A stretch of DNA of 64,000 bases from Halosimplex amylolyticum (GCF_051414035.1 NZ_JBLKNW010000003.1:248001-312000); one strand, 5' to 3'. Positions 34,541-43,545 are shown, numbered from the stretch's first letter. The notes: generated from the sequence alone by a model not told the origin. Program-made: numbers and translations.

Positions 34541-34595
34541 GTTCGATTCGACCGGAAACGAAACCCCTTAGCGCCGGAGTCGACGAGACGGTGGT

Positions 34596-35081
34596 ATGAG
34601 CACTATCCGGGTCGCGTGGGGGTCGGCCACCGGCCCGACCGCGATGTCGTCGTTCGACGCGGCGCTGGCCGAGGCGGGCGTCCACAACTACAATCTCGTG
34701 ACGCTCTCCTCGGTCATCCCCGCCGAGGCCCGCCTCGAACGCGTCGGCACGGCGCCCGACCTCGGCCCGGCCGGGGAGGCGCTGTACGCCGTCGTGGGCC
34801 GCGAGACCCTCATTCCCGGCGTCGACGGCGAGGCCTGCGCGGGCCTGGGGTGGGTCCGCAGCGAGTCCGGCCGCGGGCTGTTCTACGAGGCCAGCGGGAC
34901 CGACCCCGACGCGGTCGGCCGTGCGGTCGAGTCGGGACTCCGGCGCGGGATGGAACTTCGCGAGTGGACCTTCCACGAGGAACCGGAGGTGGTCGTCGAG
35001 TCGACGCCGGCGGCCGACGATGAGCACGCGACCGCCGTCGTGGTGGCCGCCTACGGAAGTAGCGAGCCGTTGCTCGACTGA
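34596..35081 (+). CDS. pdaD: Pyruvoyl-dependent arginine decarboxylase
   Basis: This 161-residue protein has the N-terminus IRVAWGSATGPTAMSSFDAA and the self-cleavage site LVTLSSVIPAEARL, where the second Ser of the Ser-Ser pair becomes the pyruvoyl group. YEASGTD and the middle AGLGWVRSESGRGLFYEAS complete the fold. It makes agmatine from arginine, the first step to polyamines or agmatidine in archaea. It lies 55 nt after nadE on the same strand. Confidence 0.93.
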   Translation: MSTIRVAWGSATGPTAMSSFDAALAEAGVHNYNLVTLSSVIPAEARLERVGTAPDLGPAGEALYAVVGRETLIPGVDGEACAGLGWVRSESGRGLFYEASGTDPDAVGRAVESGLRRGMELREWTFHEEPEVVVESTPAADDEHATAVVVAAYGSSEPLLD

Positions 35082-35200
35082 GTAGCGAACCGCTACTGTC
35101 CCGAATAACGAGTAGCCGCGGCCAACCGCGACCGCGACCGCCGCCTACTCGACACACAGGGGTTAAGACCCTGCGACGAGTACGGGTGGGGAAGAGCTTC

Positions 35201-35554
35201 ATGTACGGAAACACGCCGTTCGGAGACGAGGGGTTGGATCCGGAGACGCTGACGCCCGACCAGCGCCGCCAGCTGGAACGGGACCTCTCGCTCGTCGCCC
35301 AGCACACGCGAAAACTCCTCCCCGCCGAGTTCGTGGTCGGCTCGGACCTGACCGCCGGCACCGACGGTCCCGAGGCCACGGTCGCCGTCCGCCCGCCCGT
35401 CGGCCCCGTCGTCTCGGCCGGCTACACGCCCGAGGAAGCCGACGCGACCATCACCGAAGACGAACGCACCGACCTCGCCCAGGGCCTCGCGGCGAGCGCG
35501 GCGCTCCAGGTCAAACAGGCCCTCTCCGGCAGCACCAGCCCGACCGCCCGGTAA
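35201..35554 (+). CDS. DUF5811-like haloarchaeal protein
   Basis: This 117-residue protein (MYGNTPFGDEGLDPETLTPD, then RRQLERDLSLVAQHTRKLLP, EFVVGSDL and PVGPVVSAGYTPEE) resembles the haloarchaeal family I know as DUF5811, of unknown function. The ATG at 35201 is preferred over 35186 on the family-like N-terminus. GGTTAAGACC at 35161-35170 may be the promoter. Confidence 0.75.
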   Translation: MYGNTPFGDEGLDPETLTPDQRRQLERDLSLVAQHTRKLLPAEFVVGSDLTAGTDGPEATVAVRPPVGPVVSAGYTPEEADATITEDERTDLAQGLAASAALQVKQALSGSTSPTAR

Positions 35555-35581
35555 CTACCTCGGCCCCGTTTTTTCGCCGTC

Positions 35582-35797
35582 TCAGCCCTCGCTGGCGCCG
35601 TCCGGCGGATTGTAAAAGAGCGCGTAGCCGATGGTCCCGCTGGCCGGGACGCTCCCGACGGCCAGCGCCGTTACCCACGACCACGAGAGCACCGCCCCGG
35701 CGAGCGTCGCGGCGACGAGGATCGCCGGGATCAGCGCCAGGACCGCGTCGTGGACCGACAGCATCCCTCGCGCGGCGGTCTCGTCTCGTCGAAGCAC
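35582..35797 (-). CDS. Small two-helix membrane protein
   Basis: This protein has 71 residues, or 59-60 if starting at MLSVHD. Two hydrophobic segments (AVLALIPAILVAATLAGAVL and WVTALAVGSVPASGTIGYAL) are followed by a short acidic tail. A strong AT box (35821-35831, minus AATATTTAATT) lies 24 nt ahead of the ATG, supporting real transcription. The family is not recognised with confidence. Confidence 0.65.
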   Translation of the reverse strand: MLRRDETAARGMLSVHDAVLALIPAILVAATLAGAVLSWSWVTALAVGSVPASGTIGYALFYNPPDGASEG

Positions 35798-35820
35798 GTC
35801 TCGAACGTCGAGTGCGACGT

Positions 35821-35831
35821 AATTAAATATT
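35821..35831 (-). promoter_or_regulatory. TATA box of the small membrane protein gene
   Basis: The minus-strand AATATTTAATT is 24 nt ahead of the start at 35797, inside a short AT-rich island between this gene and infB. Confidence 0.65.
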
Positions 35832-35875
35832 ATTACTGCAGGTGCGAGGGTGGGTCGAGGAGGGCTGTCGCGCGG

Positions 35876-37690
35876 TCACTTCCCCCAGAAGGGGTCGCGG
35901 TTGCGGCGCTTCTCGAGGTACATGTTCAGCGTTTCGACTTCGTCGGCGGGGATGTCCTCGGAGAGCTCCTGTTCGAGGATCTTCGCGTGTTTCTCGGGTA
36001 TCTCGGTCCAGAGGTCGTCGCCCTCCTCGATCTGGCGGCCGACCGTCGGGCCGTCGATGGAGACGGCGACGCGTTCGCCCGTGCGGGCCTCGTCGACGTC
36101 CTCGCCCTCGTCCTGGATGGACTTGAGCATCCCCACGCGCTCGGGCTCGTCGCCCTCGAACTTGACGACGTGGGAGTTCCGACGGAGTGATCCGCCCCGG
36201 ATCTCGACGCCGACGACAGCGGGGTCGGACTGGCGGAACGTGTGGTCGTCGAGGACGTGGAAGCGCGAGGGCCGAGTGATATTGTCGAGCACCTGGTCCT
36301 GCTGGGCGCGCTCGCGCTCCTCGACGAACTCCTCGTAGGCCTCGACTAGCCGGTAGATCACGTCGTGTTCGAAGATGCGAACGCCTTCCTGTTCGGCGAG
36401 GTCGGCGGCGTCGTCGAGGATCTCGACGCCGAACCCGAGGATGGTCCGGTGTTTCTCCTCGTTCGCGGTCTCGGCGACGCGCACGTCGCGAGGCGCGACG
36501 TCGCCGACCTCGGCGCGGACGATCGGGATCTCCTCCTCTTCGAGCGTCGAGGCCAACGCCTCCAGACTGCCGAGGGTGTCGGCCTTCACGACGACGCCTT
36601 CCTCCTGGGTTTCGACGGCGATGTCCGCGAGTTCGGCCTGTACTTCCTCGACGACCTCCTCGACGTCGCGGTCGCCGACCACGCGGATCGGCGCGCCGGC
36701 CATCGCGTCGTCGAGGTCCGGCGCGGCGATCTTGATGCCGTCGGCGGCTGCGACCGAGTCGACCTGTTCGAACTGGCCCTCGGTGCGGATCTCTTCGAGC
36801 GGGCGGGGGCGGAGCAGCGCGCGGACCTCGGTGACGATGGGGCCCTCGACGCCGCCGACGACGATCCGGTCGTCCGAGCGGATAGTGCCGTCGTAGATGA
36901 TGGCGTCGACGGTCTTGCCGAAGCCCTGCGTGTCCTGCACTTCGAGGACCGTCCCGGCGGCCGGGCCGCCCACGTCGACGGCCATCTCTTCTTTCATGTA
37001 GCGCTGGGAGAGGCCCATCATGACGGTGAGCAGGTCGGGGATGCCCTCGCCGGTCTCGGCGGAGACGGGGACGACCCCGATGTTGTTCTGGAAGTCCTGG
37101 ACGCGCCAGTACATGTCCGCGGAGAAGCCGTTGTCCGAGAGGTCGCCGATGAGTTCGTAGAGGTTCTCGTTGAGGTCGCGTTCGACGCGGTCGGTCTGGG
37201 CGTCGATGGTCTGCTGGGCGGGCGCGTGGGGATTCGGGTTCCATCCGGGGACGGTGTCGATCTTGTTCGCGGCGACGATGAAGGGCGTCTGCGTACGTGC
37301 GAGGATGTCCACCGCTTCGAGCGTCTGTGGCTGGAAGCCGTCGTTGACGTCGACCACGAGGATCGCGATGTCGGCGAGCGCACCCCCCCGGGAGCGCAGC
37401 GTCGAGAACGAGTGGTGACCGGGCGTGTCGATAAAGAGGAGCCCCGGCAGATCGAAGTCGGTCGGGTCGACGAGTTCCCCCGCGATCTCGGAGATGACGG
37501 AGAGCGGGACGGCCGTCGCGCCGATGTGCTGGGTGATCGCGCCGGACTCGCCCTCGGTGACCGCGGAGCCGCGGATCTCGTCGAGCAGGCTTGTCTTGCC
37601 GTGGTCGACGTGGCCGAGTACGGCGACTATCGGCGTCCGGAGGGTCTCCCCGGACGCGTCGTCGGAGTCTGTCTGTTCTGAGTCTGCCAT
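35876..37690 (-). CDS. infB: Translation initiation factor aIF5B
   Basis: This 604-residue GTPase has G1 GHVDHGKTSLLD, G3 DTPGHHSF, and G4 NKID in AANKIDTVPG. Domains II-IV follow (GLSQRYMKEEMAVDVGGPAA and EEGVVVKADTLGSLEAL), ending LNMYLEKRRNRDPFWGK as in archaeal IF5B. It promotes subunit joining. The ATG at 37690 is chosen because the 36-residue upstream extension is poor and AGGTGAT (37694-37700, minus strand) forms a Shine-Dalgarno just before it. Confidence 0.95.
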   Translation of the reverse strand: MADSEQTDSDDASGETLRTPIVAVLGHVDHGKTSLLDEIRGSAVTEGESGAITQHIGATAVPLSVISEIAGELVDPTDFDLPGLLFIDTPGHHSFSTLRSRGGALADIAILVVDVNDGFQPQTLEAVDILARTQTPFIVAANKIDTVPGWNPNPHAPAQQTIDAQTDRVERDLNENLYELIGDLSDNGFSADMYWRVQDFQNNIGVVPVSAETGEGIPDLLTVMMGLSQRYMKEEMAVDVGGPAAGTVLEVQDTQGFGKTVDAIIYDGTIRSDDRIVVGGVEGPIVTEVRALLRPRPLEEIRTEGQFEQVDSVAAADGIKIAAPDLDDAMAGAPIRVVGDRDVEEVVEEVQAELADIAVETQEEGVVVKADTLGSLEALASTLEEEEIPIVRAEVGDVAPRDVRVAETANEEKHRTILGFGVEILDDAADLAEQEGVRIFEHDVIYRLVEAYEEFVEERERAQQDQVLDNITRPSRFHVLDDHTFRQSDPAVVGVEIRGGSLRRNSHVVKFEGDEPERVGMLKSIQDEGEDVDEARTGERVAVSIDGPTVGRQIEEGDDLWTEIPEKHAKILEQELSEDIPADEVETLNMYLEKRRNRDPFWGK

Positions 37691-37835
37691 CCTATCACCT
37701 GAGAAAGGTCGGTTGTCTTGGATCAACTCTGCGGGCGGGATAAGTGCATTCATCTCGCCGCGCGCGCCCGACGAGCGCGGCCGCGACTCGGCCGTCATCG
37801 CCGGGCTTCGGGAACCGCTCGCGCCGTCCGAGCGG

Positions 37836-38447
37836 TCACTCCGCGACGGTGAACGACCCGGTCATGCCTACGCTCCGGTGGGGGTTACAGTAGTACTCGT
37901 ACTCGCCGGCGACCTCGAACGTGTGCGAGAGCGTGTGGCCCTCGTCGTAGAGGTCGTCGTCACCGCCCGCAGTCCCCGAGAAGTCCGACCCGCTCGGCGT
38001 CGACTCGGGGCGGACGTTGTGGCCGCTGCTGTGCCAGACCCAGACCACGGTCTCCCCCGTGCTGATCTCGAAGGATTCGGGGTCGAACGCGAGGGCGCCG
38101 TCGGCGACCGCGACGACCTGGGCGGCCTGCCGGGGCGTCGCCGTCGACGTGGTCGCGGCGGTCGACGTCGGGGAGGCCGTCGGCGCCGCCGTCGCGGTGG
38201 GCGTCGTCTCGGACGTCCCCGTCGGCGTGGCCGAGGCGGTCGGCGTCGATTCGGGTCGGGACGTCTCGTCGGGCGGGGCGGTGGTCCCCCCTCCGCCGGC
38301 CGGCGCGGTCGTCGGCGAGGGCGTCGAATCGCCGCCTCCGCCGTCCGCGGGCGGCTCCTCGGTCGCGGTCCCGTCGCCGTCTCCGCACCCGGCGAGGGCC
38401 GCCGCGAGCGCCGCGGCTCCCGTCCGGAGTAGCTGTCGGCGGTCCAT
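37836..38447 (-). CDS. Halocyanin-type blue copper lipoprotein (copy 1)
   Basis: This 203-residue protein starts MDRRQLLRTGAAALAAALAG followed by Cys, which fits a Tat signal with a lipobox (LAGC). A Thr/Pro/Ser-rich linker (about 22-105) joins a plastocyanin-like domain with copper ligands in HSSGHNVRP (His), YYCNPHRSVGMTG (Cys, His, Met). It would carry electrons outside the membrane. It lies 228 bp downstream of a paralogue on the same strand. Confidence 0.92.
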   Translation of the reverse strand: MDRRQLLRTGAAALAAALAGCGDGDGTATEEPPADGGGGDSTPSPTTAPAGGGGTTAPPDETSRPESTPTASATPTGTSETTPTATAAPTASPTSTAATTSTATPRQAAQVVAVADGALAFDPESFEISTGETVVWVWHSSGHNVRPESTPSGSDFSGTAGGDDDLYDEGHTLSHTFEVAGEYEYYCNPHRSVGMTGSFTVAE

Positions 38448-38675
38448 GCAGCGGATTCGAACGGGCCGGGGATAAACCCACGGCGGCCGTTCCCGTCGGT
38501 GTCGTTCCGGCGGTCGACCGTCTCGGCGCCGCCAGGGAGGCGACAGTGTCGGCGAAACGGCGAAGGCGGCGCGCTCGGCGTAGTATCGGCGACGGCCACC
38601 GCCGCACTGTCGGCGACAGCACCCTCGGCGCACTGTCATCGACGGCCACCGCGCACTGCCTCGGCGGTCGAGCGG
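38448..38675. other. Spacer between halocyanin genes
   Basis: This 228-bp spacer is GC-rich with imperfect repeats of a GGCGACGGCCACCGC-like block and CACTGTCGGCGACAGC hairpin-like sequence. There is no gene and no clear TATA element. Confidence 0.4.
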
Positions 38676-39197
38676 CTACTCGGTGACGGTGAACGACCCG
38701 GTCATGCCGACGTTACGGTGCGGATAGCAGTGGTACTCGTAGTCGCCGGCGACCTCGAACGTGTGGGAGAACGTGTACCCCTCGTCGTAGAGGTCGTCGT
38801 CGCCGCCGGGCGTCCCGGTGAAGTCCGAGCCGCGGGGTCGCGCCGTCGCGCGGACGTTGTGGCCGCTGCTGTGCCAGACCCAGACCACGGTCTCCCCCGT
38901 GCTGATCTCGAACACCTGCGGGTCGAAGGTGCGATTCCCGTCGGCGACGGCGACGACCTGCGCCGCCTGCGGGGGAACCGTCGGGGTCGGCGTCGGCGTG
39001 TCCGTCGGCGTCTCCGTCGCGGTCGGCGTCGGCGTCTCCGTCGGCGTCTCCGTCGCGGTCGGCGTCGGCGTCTCCGTCGGCGTCGACGAGGACTCGTCCC
39101 CATCTGTCGGCGTCTCGGCACCGGTTCCCAGCCCGCAGCCCGCGACGGCGGTCGCCAGCGTCGCGGCACCCACCTCCAGGAAGCGTCGGCGATCCAT
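38676..39197 (-). CDS. Halocyanin-type blue copper lipoprotein (copy 2)
   Basis: This 173-residue paralogue of the downstream gene has a Tat-like twin-Arg start MDRRRFLEVGAATLATAVAG then Cys, a Thr-Pro-Glu linker (TPTATETPTETPTPTATETP type repeats), then the copper domain with HSSGHNVRA, YEYHCYPHRNVGMTG. The domain is nearly the same as copy 1 while the linkers differ, so this is a tandem duplication with fast-changing linkers. It is first in transcription order. Confidence 0.92.
   Translation of the reverse strand: MDRRRFLEVGAATLATAVAGCGLGTGAETPTDGDESSSTPTETPTPTATETPTETPTPTATETPTDTPTPTPTVPPQAAQVVAVADGNRTFDPQVFEISTGETVVWVWHSSGHNVRATARPRGSDFTGTPGGDDDLYDEGYTFSHTFEVAGDYEYHCYPHRNVGMTGSFTVTE
39000..39085. 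repeat. In-frame linker repeat in halocyanin copy 2
   Basis: A roughly 36-bp unit containing GTCTCCGTCGGCGTCTCCGT and GCGGTCGGCGTCGGC is repeated about twice, encoding the Thr-Pro-Thr-Glu spacer between lipid anchor and copper domain. It is likely prone to length change. Confidence 0.7.
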
Positions 39198-39474
39198 GAC
39201 GGACCCGTAGCGAGACCACGACTATAGTCCCGGTGATCCGCGTGCGGCCCGTTCGCACGGTGGAACCCCTCGATATCGTCGCCGACGTCGGCGCTCGAAT
39301 CGACAGCCCCCGGTCGGTTGTTGGGACCGGACCAGCCGCGGTGATGTGAACAGGACGCGGCGGGGCTCGGGCGGACCGCCGACCCGGGCGGCGACCCCGC
39401 GGCGACAGGCGGTCGTCACGCGGGTGTCAGACGGCCCCGTGGCGTTTATAGGGCAGGACTCGGTAGTCGGGGGC
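39198..39474 (+). promoter_or_regulatory. Divergent spacer; TATA box of PRC-barrel gene at 39445-39450
   Basis: The spacer is 277 bp. TTTATA at 39445-39450 lies 25 nt ahead of the PRC-barrel ATG, a textbook leaderless promoter. The halocyanin promoter side has ACTATAGTCC near 39220-39229. Confidence 0.65.
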
Positions 39475-39714
39475 ATGGCCGAGATACTCGCCGAGAACCT
39501 CTCCGGCAAGGCCGTCACCGGGACCGACGGCGCCGAGATGGGCATGCTGTACAACATCACGATGGACCTGGAGACGGGGCGGCTCCGTGACCTGATCATC
39601 GACCCCAACGAGCACCTCGACAACACCCAGTTCGAGGTCGACGAGCAGGGTCACCTCCTCGTCCCCGTCGACCGCGTCCAGGCAGTCAAAGACCACATGA
39701 TCGTCAAGCGCTAA
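39475..39714 (+). CDS. PRC-barrel domain protein
   Basis: This 79-residue single PRC-barrel domain (ENLSGKAVTGTDGAEMGMLY, LETGRLRDLIIDPNE, HLLVPVDRVQAVKDHMIVKR) is of a type common in archaea and often encoded beside nob1. The next gene starts at the base after its stop. A role in RNA processing or ribosome assembly is suggested only by context. Confidence 0.9.
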   Translation: MAEILAENLSGKAVTGTDGAEMGMLYNITMDLETGRLRDLIIDPNEHLDNTQFEVDEQGHLLVPVDRVQAVKDHMIVKR

Positions 39715-40179
39715 ATGTACGTCCTCGACGCGTCCGCTTTTATCAACGACTATCACACAGACGAGCAACAAGCGACGGTGCCCATGGTCCGGGAGGAGCT
39801 CGAAGACGAGAGCGCCTACCGCTACGACGCCATGGAGGGCTCGGGTATGCACATCCACATCCCCGAGGAGGAGACCGTCGAGCGCATCGAGCGCGCCGCC
39901 GGGGAGACCGGCGACCTCGAGACGCTCTCCGAGACGGACATCCGGCTGGTCGCCGCCGCGTTCGAACTCGACGGCCGCCTCGTCACCGACGACTACGCGA
40001 TGCAGAACGTCGCCGAGAAACTGGAAGTCGCCGTCGAACTCATCGCCCGCGAGGGCATCAGCGAGCAGCGCGACTGGCAGTTCCAGTGCGCCGGCTGCGG
40101 CCGCGAGTTCGACGAGAACCACGACCGCTGTCCGATCTGCGGGAGCGAACTCTCGCGCAAGAACCCCTCCAGCGCCTGA
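39715..40179 (+). CDS. nob1: rRNA maturation endonuclease Nob1 (PIN plus zinc ribbon)
   Basis: This 154-residue protein has an N-terminal PIN domain (MYVLDASAFINDY with catalytic Asp; SETDIRLVAAAFELDGRLVT with DDYAMQNVAEKL acids). The C-terminal zinc ribbon is CAGCGREFDENHDRCPICGS. Nob1 cuts the 3' end of 16S rRNA. It is directly downstream of the PRC-barrel gene. Confidence 0.93.
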   Translation: MYVLDASAFINDYHTDEQQATVPMVREELEDESAYRYDAMEGSGMHIHIPEEETVERIERAAGETGDLETLSETDIRLVAAAFELDGRLVTDDYAMQNVAEKLEVAVELIAREGISEQRDWQFQCAGCGREFDENHDRCPICGSELSRKNPSSA

Positions 40180-40350
40180 GTCTGCGTCTTCGTCGCCCGA
40201 TTCTCCGTCACTCACACAGAGCCCGATTCGCGCGACCGCAGCGCGAGAACGCCGTCTCGGTCGTTCCCGTCCGGTTCCGCCGCTCGCCCACGAGCGGCGA
40301 GTCGTCGCCGCGTATCGGACCGCGTCTCGGTGTCGTCCCCACTCCACCCG

Positions 40351-40497
40351 CTACGGTGCGTGTTCTTCGAGGTGTTCGAGCCCGGTCTCGACGAGTTGCC
40401 GGAGTACTTCCTCCTCCGTGAGGTCGTACTGCCGGGCGATCGCCTTGATTTCCCGGGCGCAGTCGTCGTCGCAGACGACCGAGTAGCGGGTCGGCAT
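40351..40497 (-). CDS. 48-residue CDDDC-motif small protein
   Basis: This gene falls below usual ORF length cut-offs. The protein starts MPTRYSVVCDDDCAREIKAI, then has helices ARQYDLTEEEVLRQLVETG and ends LEHLEEHAP. The helical part resembles a ribbon-helix-helix or short HTH protein, and the Cys pair might bind metal. A TATA-like box (40522-40529) lies 25 nt upstream, which supports a real gene. Function unknown. Confidence 0.7.
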   Translation of the reverse strand: MPTRYSVVCDDDCAREIKAIARQYDLTEEEVLRQLVETGLEHLEEHAP

Positions 40498-40521
40498 ACT
40501 TCCGAGTTTCCCGGCACCAGG

Positions 40522-40529
40522 CTTAATAA
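40522..40529 (-). promoter_or_regulatory. TATA box of the CDDDC gene
   Basis: CTTAATAA (plus-strand reading; TTATTAAG on the minus strand) sits 25 nt ahead of the ATG at 40497. Confidence 0.6.
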
Positions 40530-40600
40530 CCCGTCAGACAACCGTCCGACAGGTTTTCGGGTCTGTGCGCCTGGGACCGCTGGGGCCCGGCGGGCCAGCG

Positions 40601-41386
40601 TTAGAGTGCCGCCGTCGCCTCGACGTACTGGCTGAGGAAGCTGAAGGAGTTCCAGCAGGCGTGGACGACGATCGGGACGGCGAGGTTCTCCGACAGCTCG
40701 TACAGGGCGCCGAGGACGAGACCGAGGACGGTGATGAGGACGATCGACGGGAGTTTCGTGTCGCCGGGACCCAGCAGCGCGAAGTAGTGGGGAGCGCCGA
40801 AGAACAGACTCGCCAGCAGGACGGCCGGGACGACGCCGTAGGCGCGCCGGAACAGCCCCTGGACGAGCCCCCGGTACAGCAGTTCCTCCGCGGGCGCGAC
40901 GAACAGGAACGTGACGGGGAGCATGTAGAAGGCGAGCACCGGGTACTGCTCGACCTGGCGCGTCACCTGGTTGACCGCCGTGTCGACGCCGACGTAGCGA
41001 AAGACCGCCGAGAGGACGGCCGCGACGACGAACAGGCCGACGAAGCCGCCGACCATCCAGAGGACGCTCCGCAGGGAGGGGACCTCGACGGAGAACAGGT
41101 CGCCCCCGCGGTGGAACCGGAGGTAGAACCCGATGACCGCGAAGAAGCCGAGGAACTGCGTGGCCGAGAGCGCGGCGTACAGAAGCGGCGGCAGGGAGGC
41201 CATGGTCTCGACCTCGTACCCGACCGCCCGGAGGAGCGAGGCGCTACTGAGAAACACTAACGTTCCGAAGACGAACGCCGCGACGACGAGCGCCACCGAG
41301 TGCAGCAGACTCTCGACGCGCGTCTCCAGGTCGGCGACGCGGTAGTACTCCGAGGCCATCTGATTGGCGTCGATTTCGCGACCCAC
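40601..41386 (-). CDS. CPBP-family intramembrane metalloprotease
   Basis: This 261-residue polytopic protein carries the CPBP/Abi signature APAEELLYRGLVQGLFRR (EExxxR), FGAPHYFALLG (His) and AVPIVVHACWNSFSFL (HxxxN). Such proteins are prenyl-protein or signal proteases, or scaffold-like; substrates in archaea are unknown. Seven or eight hydrophobic segments are visible. ATG at 41359 (MASEYYR) is an alternative start. Confidence 0.87.
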   Translation of the reverse strand: MGREIDANQMASEYYRVADLETRVESLLHSVALVVAAFVFGTLVFLSSASLLRAVGYEVETMASLPPLLYAALSATQFLGFFAVIGFYLRFHRGGDLFSVEVPSLRSVLWMVGGFVGLFVVAAVLSAVFRYVGVDTAVNQVTRQVEQYPVLAFYMLPVTFLFVAPAEELLYRGLVQGLFRRAYGVVPAVLLASLFFGAPHYFALLGPGDTKLPSIVLITVLGLVLGALYELSENLAVPIVVHACWNSFSFLSQYVEATAAL

Positions 41387-41452
41387 CCGTTTGACTGCAC
41401 CGGTCCGGACGCACGACCGCGACGGCGGGAGCGAACGCGGGCGACCGTCCGC

Positions 41453-42748
41453 CTACTCGACGACCAGGTCCGTCTTCTCGCGGACGGCGTCGGCCTCCGC
41501 GAACTCACCGCCGCCGAGCAGGCCGCGCGCGGCGTTTTTACCCCACTCGACCGCGGGCTGGGTGAACGTCTCGACGCTGTAGAGTTCGCCCGCGAGGATG
41601 CACGCCGCTTCCACGTCGAACAGCAGGCGGCCGACGCTCTCGGCGTCCATCGCGTCGATCTCCACCCGGACCGAGGGGCGCTCGGCGGCCGCGAGGCTGG
41701 CCTCGGTCGCCTCGAACTCCGCGTCGAGGAGCGTGCCCAGGTCCTGTCCGCCGAGGTATTCGAGGGCCGCGACGTCGGTCTCCGGGATCGGACAGTCGGG
41801 GCGCTCGCGCGGGCGGACGACCGTGACGAGTTTGTCCCGCGGGCCGGCGCGGTAGAGCTGGAGCTGGGAGTGCTGGTCGGTCGCGCCGAGCGCGCGAGCG
41901 GGCGTCTGGCCGCCGCCGTCCTTGCCGAGGCTCTCGGCCCACAGCTGGGCGAACCACTCGGCGAACGACTCCAGCCCCTCGGCGTAGGGCATCATCGCGT
42001 TGACCGTCGCGCCGCGCTGGTCGAGCGCGTAGGCGACCGCGCCGTAGGCGTAGGCCGGGCAGTCGTACAGCGAGCCGGCGAGCGCGTCGGCGCCCGCACG
42101 GCCACCGTCGAGGAGCGCGTCGAGGTCGACGCCCATCAGCGCGGCCGGGACGAGCCCGACCGTCGAGAGCGCGGAGAACCGGCCGGGGACGCCCTCGGGG
42201 ACGTCGAGCGCCGGGAGGTCCTCGGTCTCGGCGAGGTCGCGGAGCGGGCCGGACTCGCCCGTGGTGACGACGGTTTGCTCCGCCCAGTCGACGCCCGCCG
42301 ATTCCATCGCCTCGCGGACGACGAGGAAGTTCGCCAGCGTCTCCGCGGTCGTCCCCGACCGCGAGACGACGTGGACGACCGTCTCGTCGAGCGGCAGGTC
42401 GTCCAGGAGTCTGTTCACGTGCGCCGGGTCCACGTTGTCCAGCGCGTAGTGGTCGATGGGGGAGTCACTCGCGAGAGCTTCGGTGAGAGTGACCGCTCCG
42501 AGGGCGCTCCCGCCGATGCCGACCGTGAGGATAGCCTCGGGGTCGAGACCGGCGACGGCCTCTTCGATCTCGGCCGCGTCGACGCGCTCGGGGAGGTTCA
42601 GCGACGCGTAGCCGAAGTCGTCGTCGGCCATCCCGCTCGCGATCCGGTCGTGGGCGTCGGCGACGCGCTCGTCGAGGGCGTCGAGGGCGTCCCGGTCGAT
42701 ACCGGGGTCGGCCTCGCTCGCCAGCGCGTTCCCGATGTCTACTCGCAT
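41453..42748 (-). CDS. pgi: Glucose-6-phosphate isomerase
   Basis: This 431-residue protein has the PGI fold with ILTVGIGGSALGAVTLTEAL, VVSRSGTTAETLANFLVVRE (sugar-phosphate binding), GGGQTPARALGATDQHSQLQ (catalytic region) and the C-terminal SVETFTQPAVEWGKNAARGL with the conserved Gln/Lys. It interconverts glucose-6-P and fructose-6-P. The ATG at 42748 is chosen over the extended 42844 start. Confidence 0.94.
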   Translation of the reverse strand: MRVDIGNALASEADPGIDRDALDALDERVADAHDRIASGMADDDFGYASLNLPERVDAAEIEEAVAGLDPEAILTVGIGGSALGAVTLTEALASDSPIDHYALDNVDPAHVNRLLDDLPLDETVVHVVSRSGTTAETLANFLVVREAMESAGVDWAEQTVVTTGESGPLRDLAETEDLPALDVPEGVPGRFSALSTVGLVPAALMGVDLDALLDGGRAGADALAGSLYDCPAYAYGAVAYALDQRGATVNAMMPYAEGLESFAEWFAQLWAESLGKDGGGQTPARALGATDQHSQLQLYRAGPRDKLVTVVRPRERPDCPIPETDVAALEYLGGQDLGTLLDAEFEATEASLAAAERPSVRVEIDAMDAESVGRLLFDVEAACILAGELYSVETFTQPAVEWGKNAARGLLGGGEFAEADAVREKTDLVVE

Positions 42749-42895
42749 GAGCGAGTGGTCGGACGGGTGGGGGATATGCCTGTCTACACGGACGAGGAGG
42801 GAGTGTGAAACCGGGATCTGCTGGAGGTGTACGGATCGAGCCAACAGAGAGAGCGAACGGGTGGTTTATTCCCGACCGAACCGAATCTCCGACAG

Positions 42896-43477
42896 ATGAA
42901 CGACGCCACGGACGGGGAGGTCGCCGCCAACGGGGAAGTCGCGATCCCGGCGTCCGGCGACGAATCGGACGCCGAGGACAGCTACGGCGGGATCCTGACC
43001 GCCTTTCCCTACGCGATTCGGGCGAGCGACTCGCGCGTGTTCCAGACCTACGCCGGGATCAGCGCGGTGTTCGCAGCCGGTATCGTCCTGCTGTTCGCGT
43101 TCGCGATCGTCGTGCTCCTCGGCGCGTCGGCCGGCGCGCCCGGTGGGTCGTTCACCTTCTCGCGGGCCTTCTTCCTCTTCCTGATGCTGCTGGTCGTCGC
43201 CCCGCTGGTCACGCCCGTATTGCTCGTCGCGCGCCGCCACCGACGAACGAGCTCGGACGTGCGATACGATCGAGGACTCGCGCTCGCCGGGTACGGCTTT
43301 CTCGCCGCGCTGTACGTGAGTCTCGTGATCTCGACCCCGGCGGAACTGCAGGAAGACCCCAGTGGCCCGCTGGGCGCGATCGCGGAGCTCCTTTACGGCC
43401 TCCCGACCCTCGTCGCGGTCGTCCCGCCGGTGGCGGCAGTCGTCGTCATGTACCTCGCGCAGCGTCGGTTTCGCTGA
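42896..43477 (+). CDS. Haloarchaeal four-helix membrane protein, function unknown
   Basis: This 193-residue protein has an acidic N-terminal tail (to about 35), then hydrophobic segments near 50-75, 85-110, 125-145 and 165-185 (for example AGIVLLFAFAIVVLLGASAG and LVAVVPPVAAVVVMYL). It is probably a membrane protein with no catalytic motif. TTTATT (42865-42870) lies 25 nt upstream, supporting the ATG at 42896 over 42827. Confidence 0.75.
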   Translation: MNDATDGEVAANGEVAIPASGDESDAEDSYGGILTAFPYAIRASDSRVFQTYAGISAVFAAGIVLLFAFAIVVLLGASAGAPGGSFTFSRAFFLFLMLLVVAPLVTPVLLVARRHRRTSSDVRYDRGLALAGYGFLAALYVSLVISTPAELQEDPSGPLGAIAELLYGLPTLVAVVPPVAAVVVMYLAQRRFR

Positions 43478-43545
43478 GTGCGCGAACGGCCGACGGACGA
43501 GTCGTCGTCGAAACGGAGAAAAGCCGCGGTCGGTTACACGCACCC

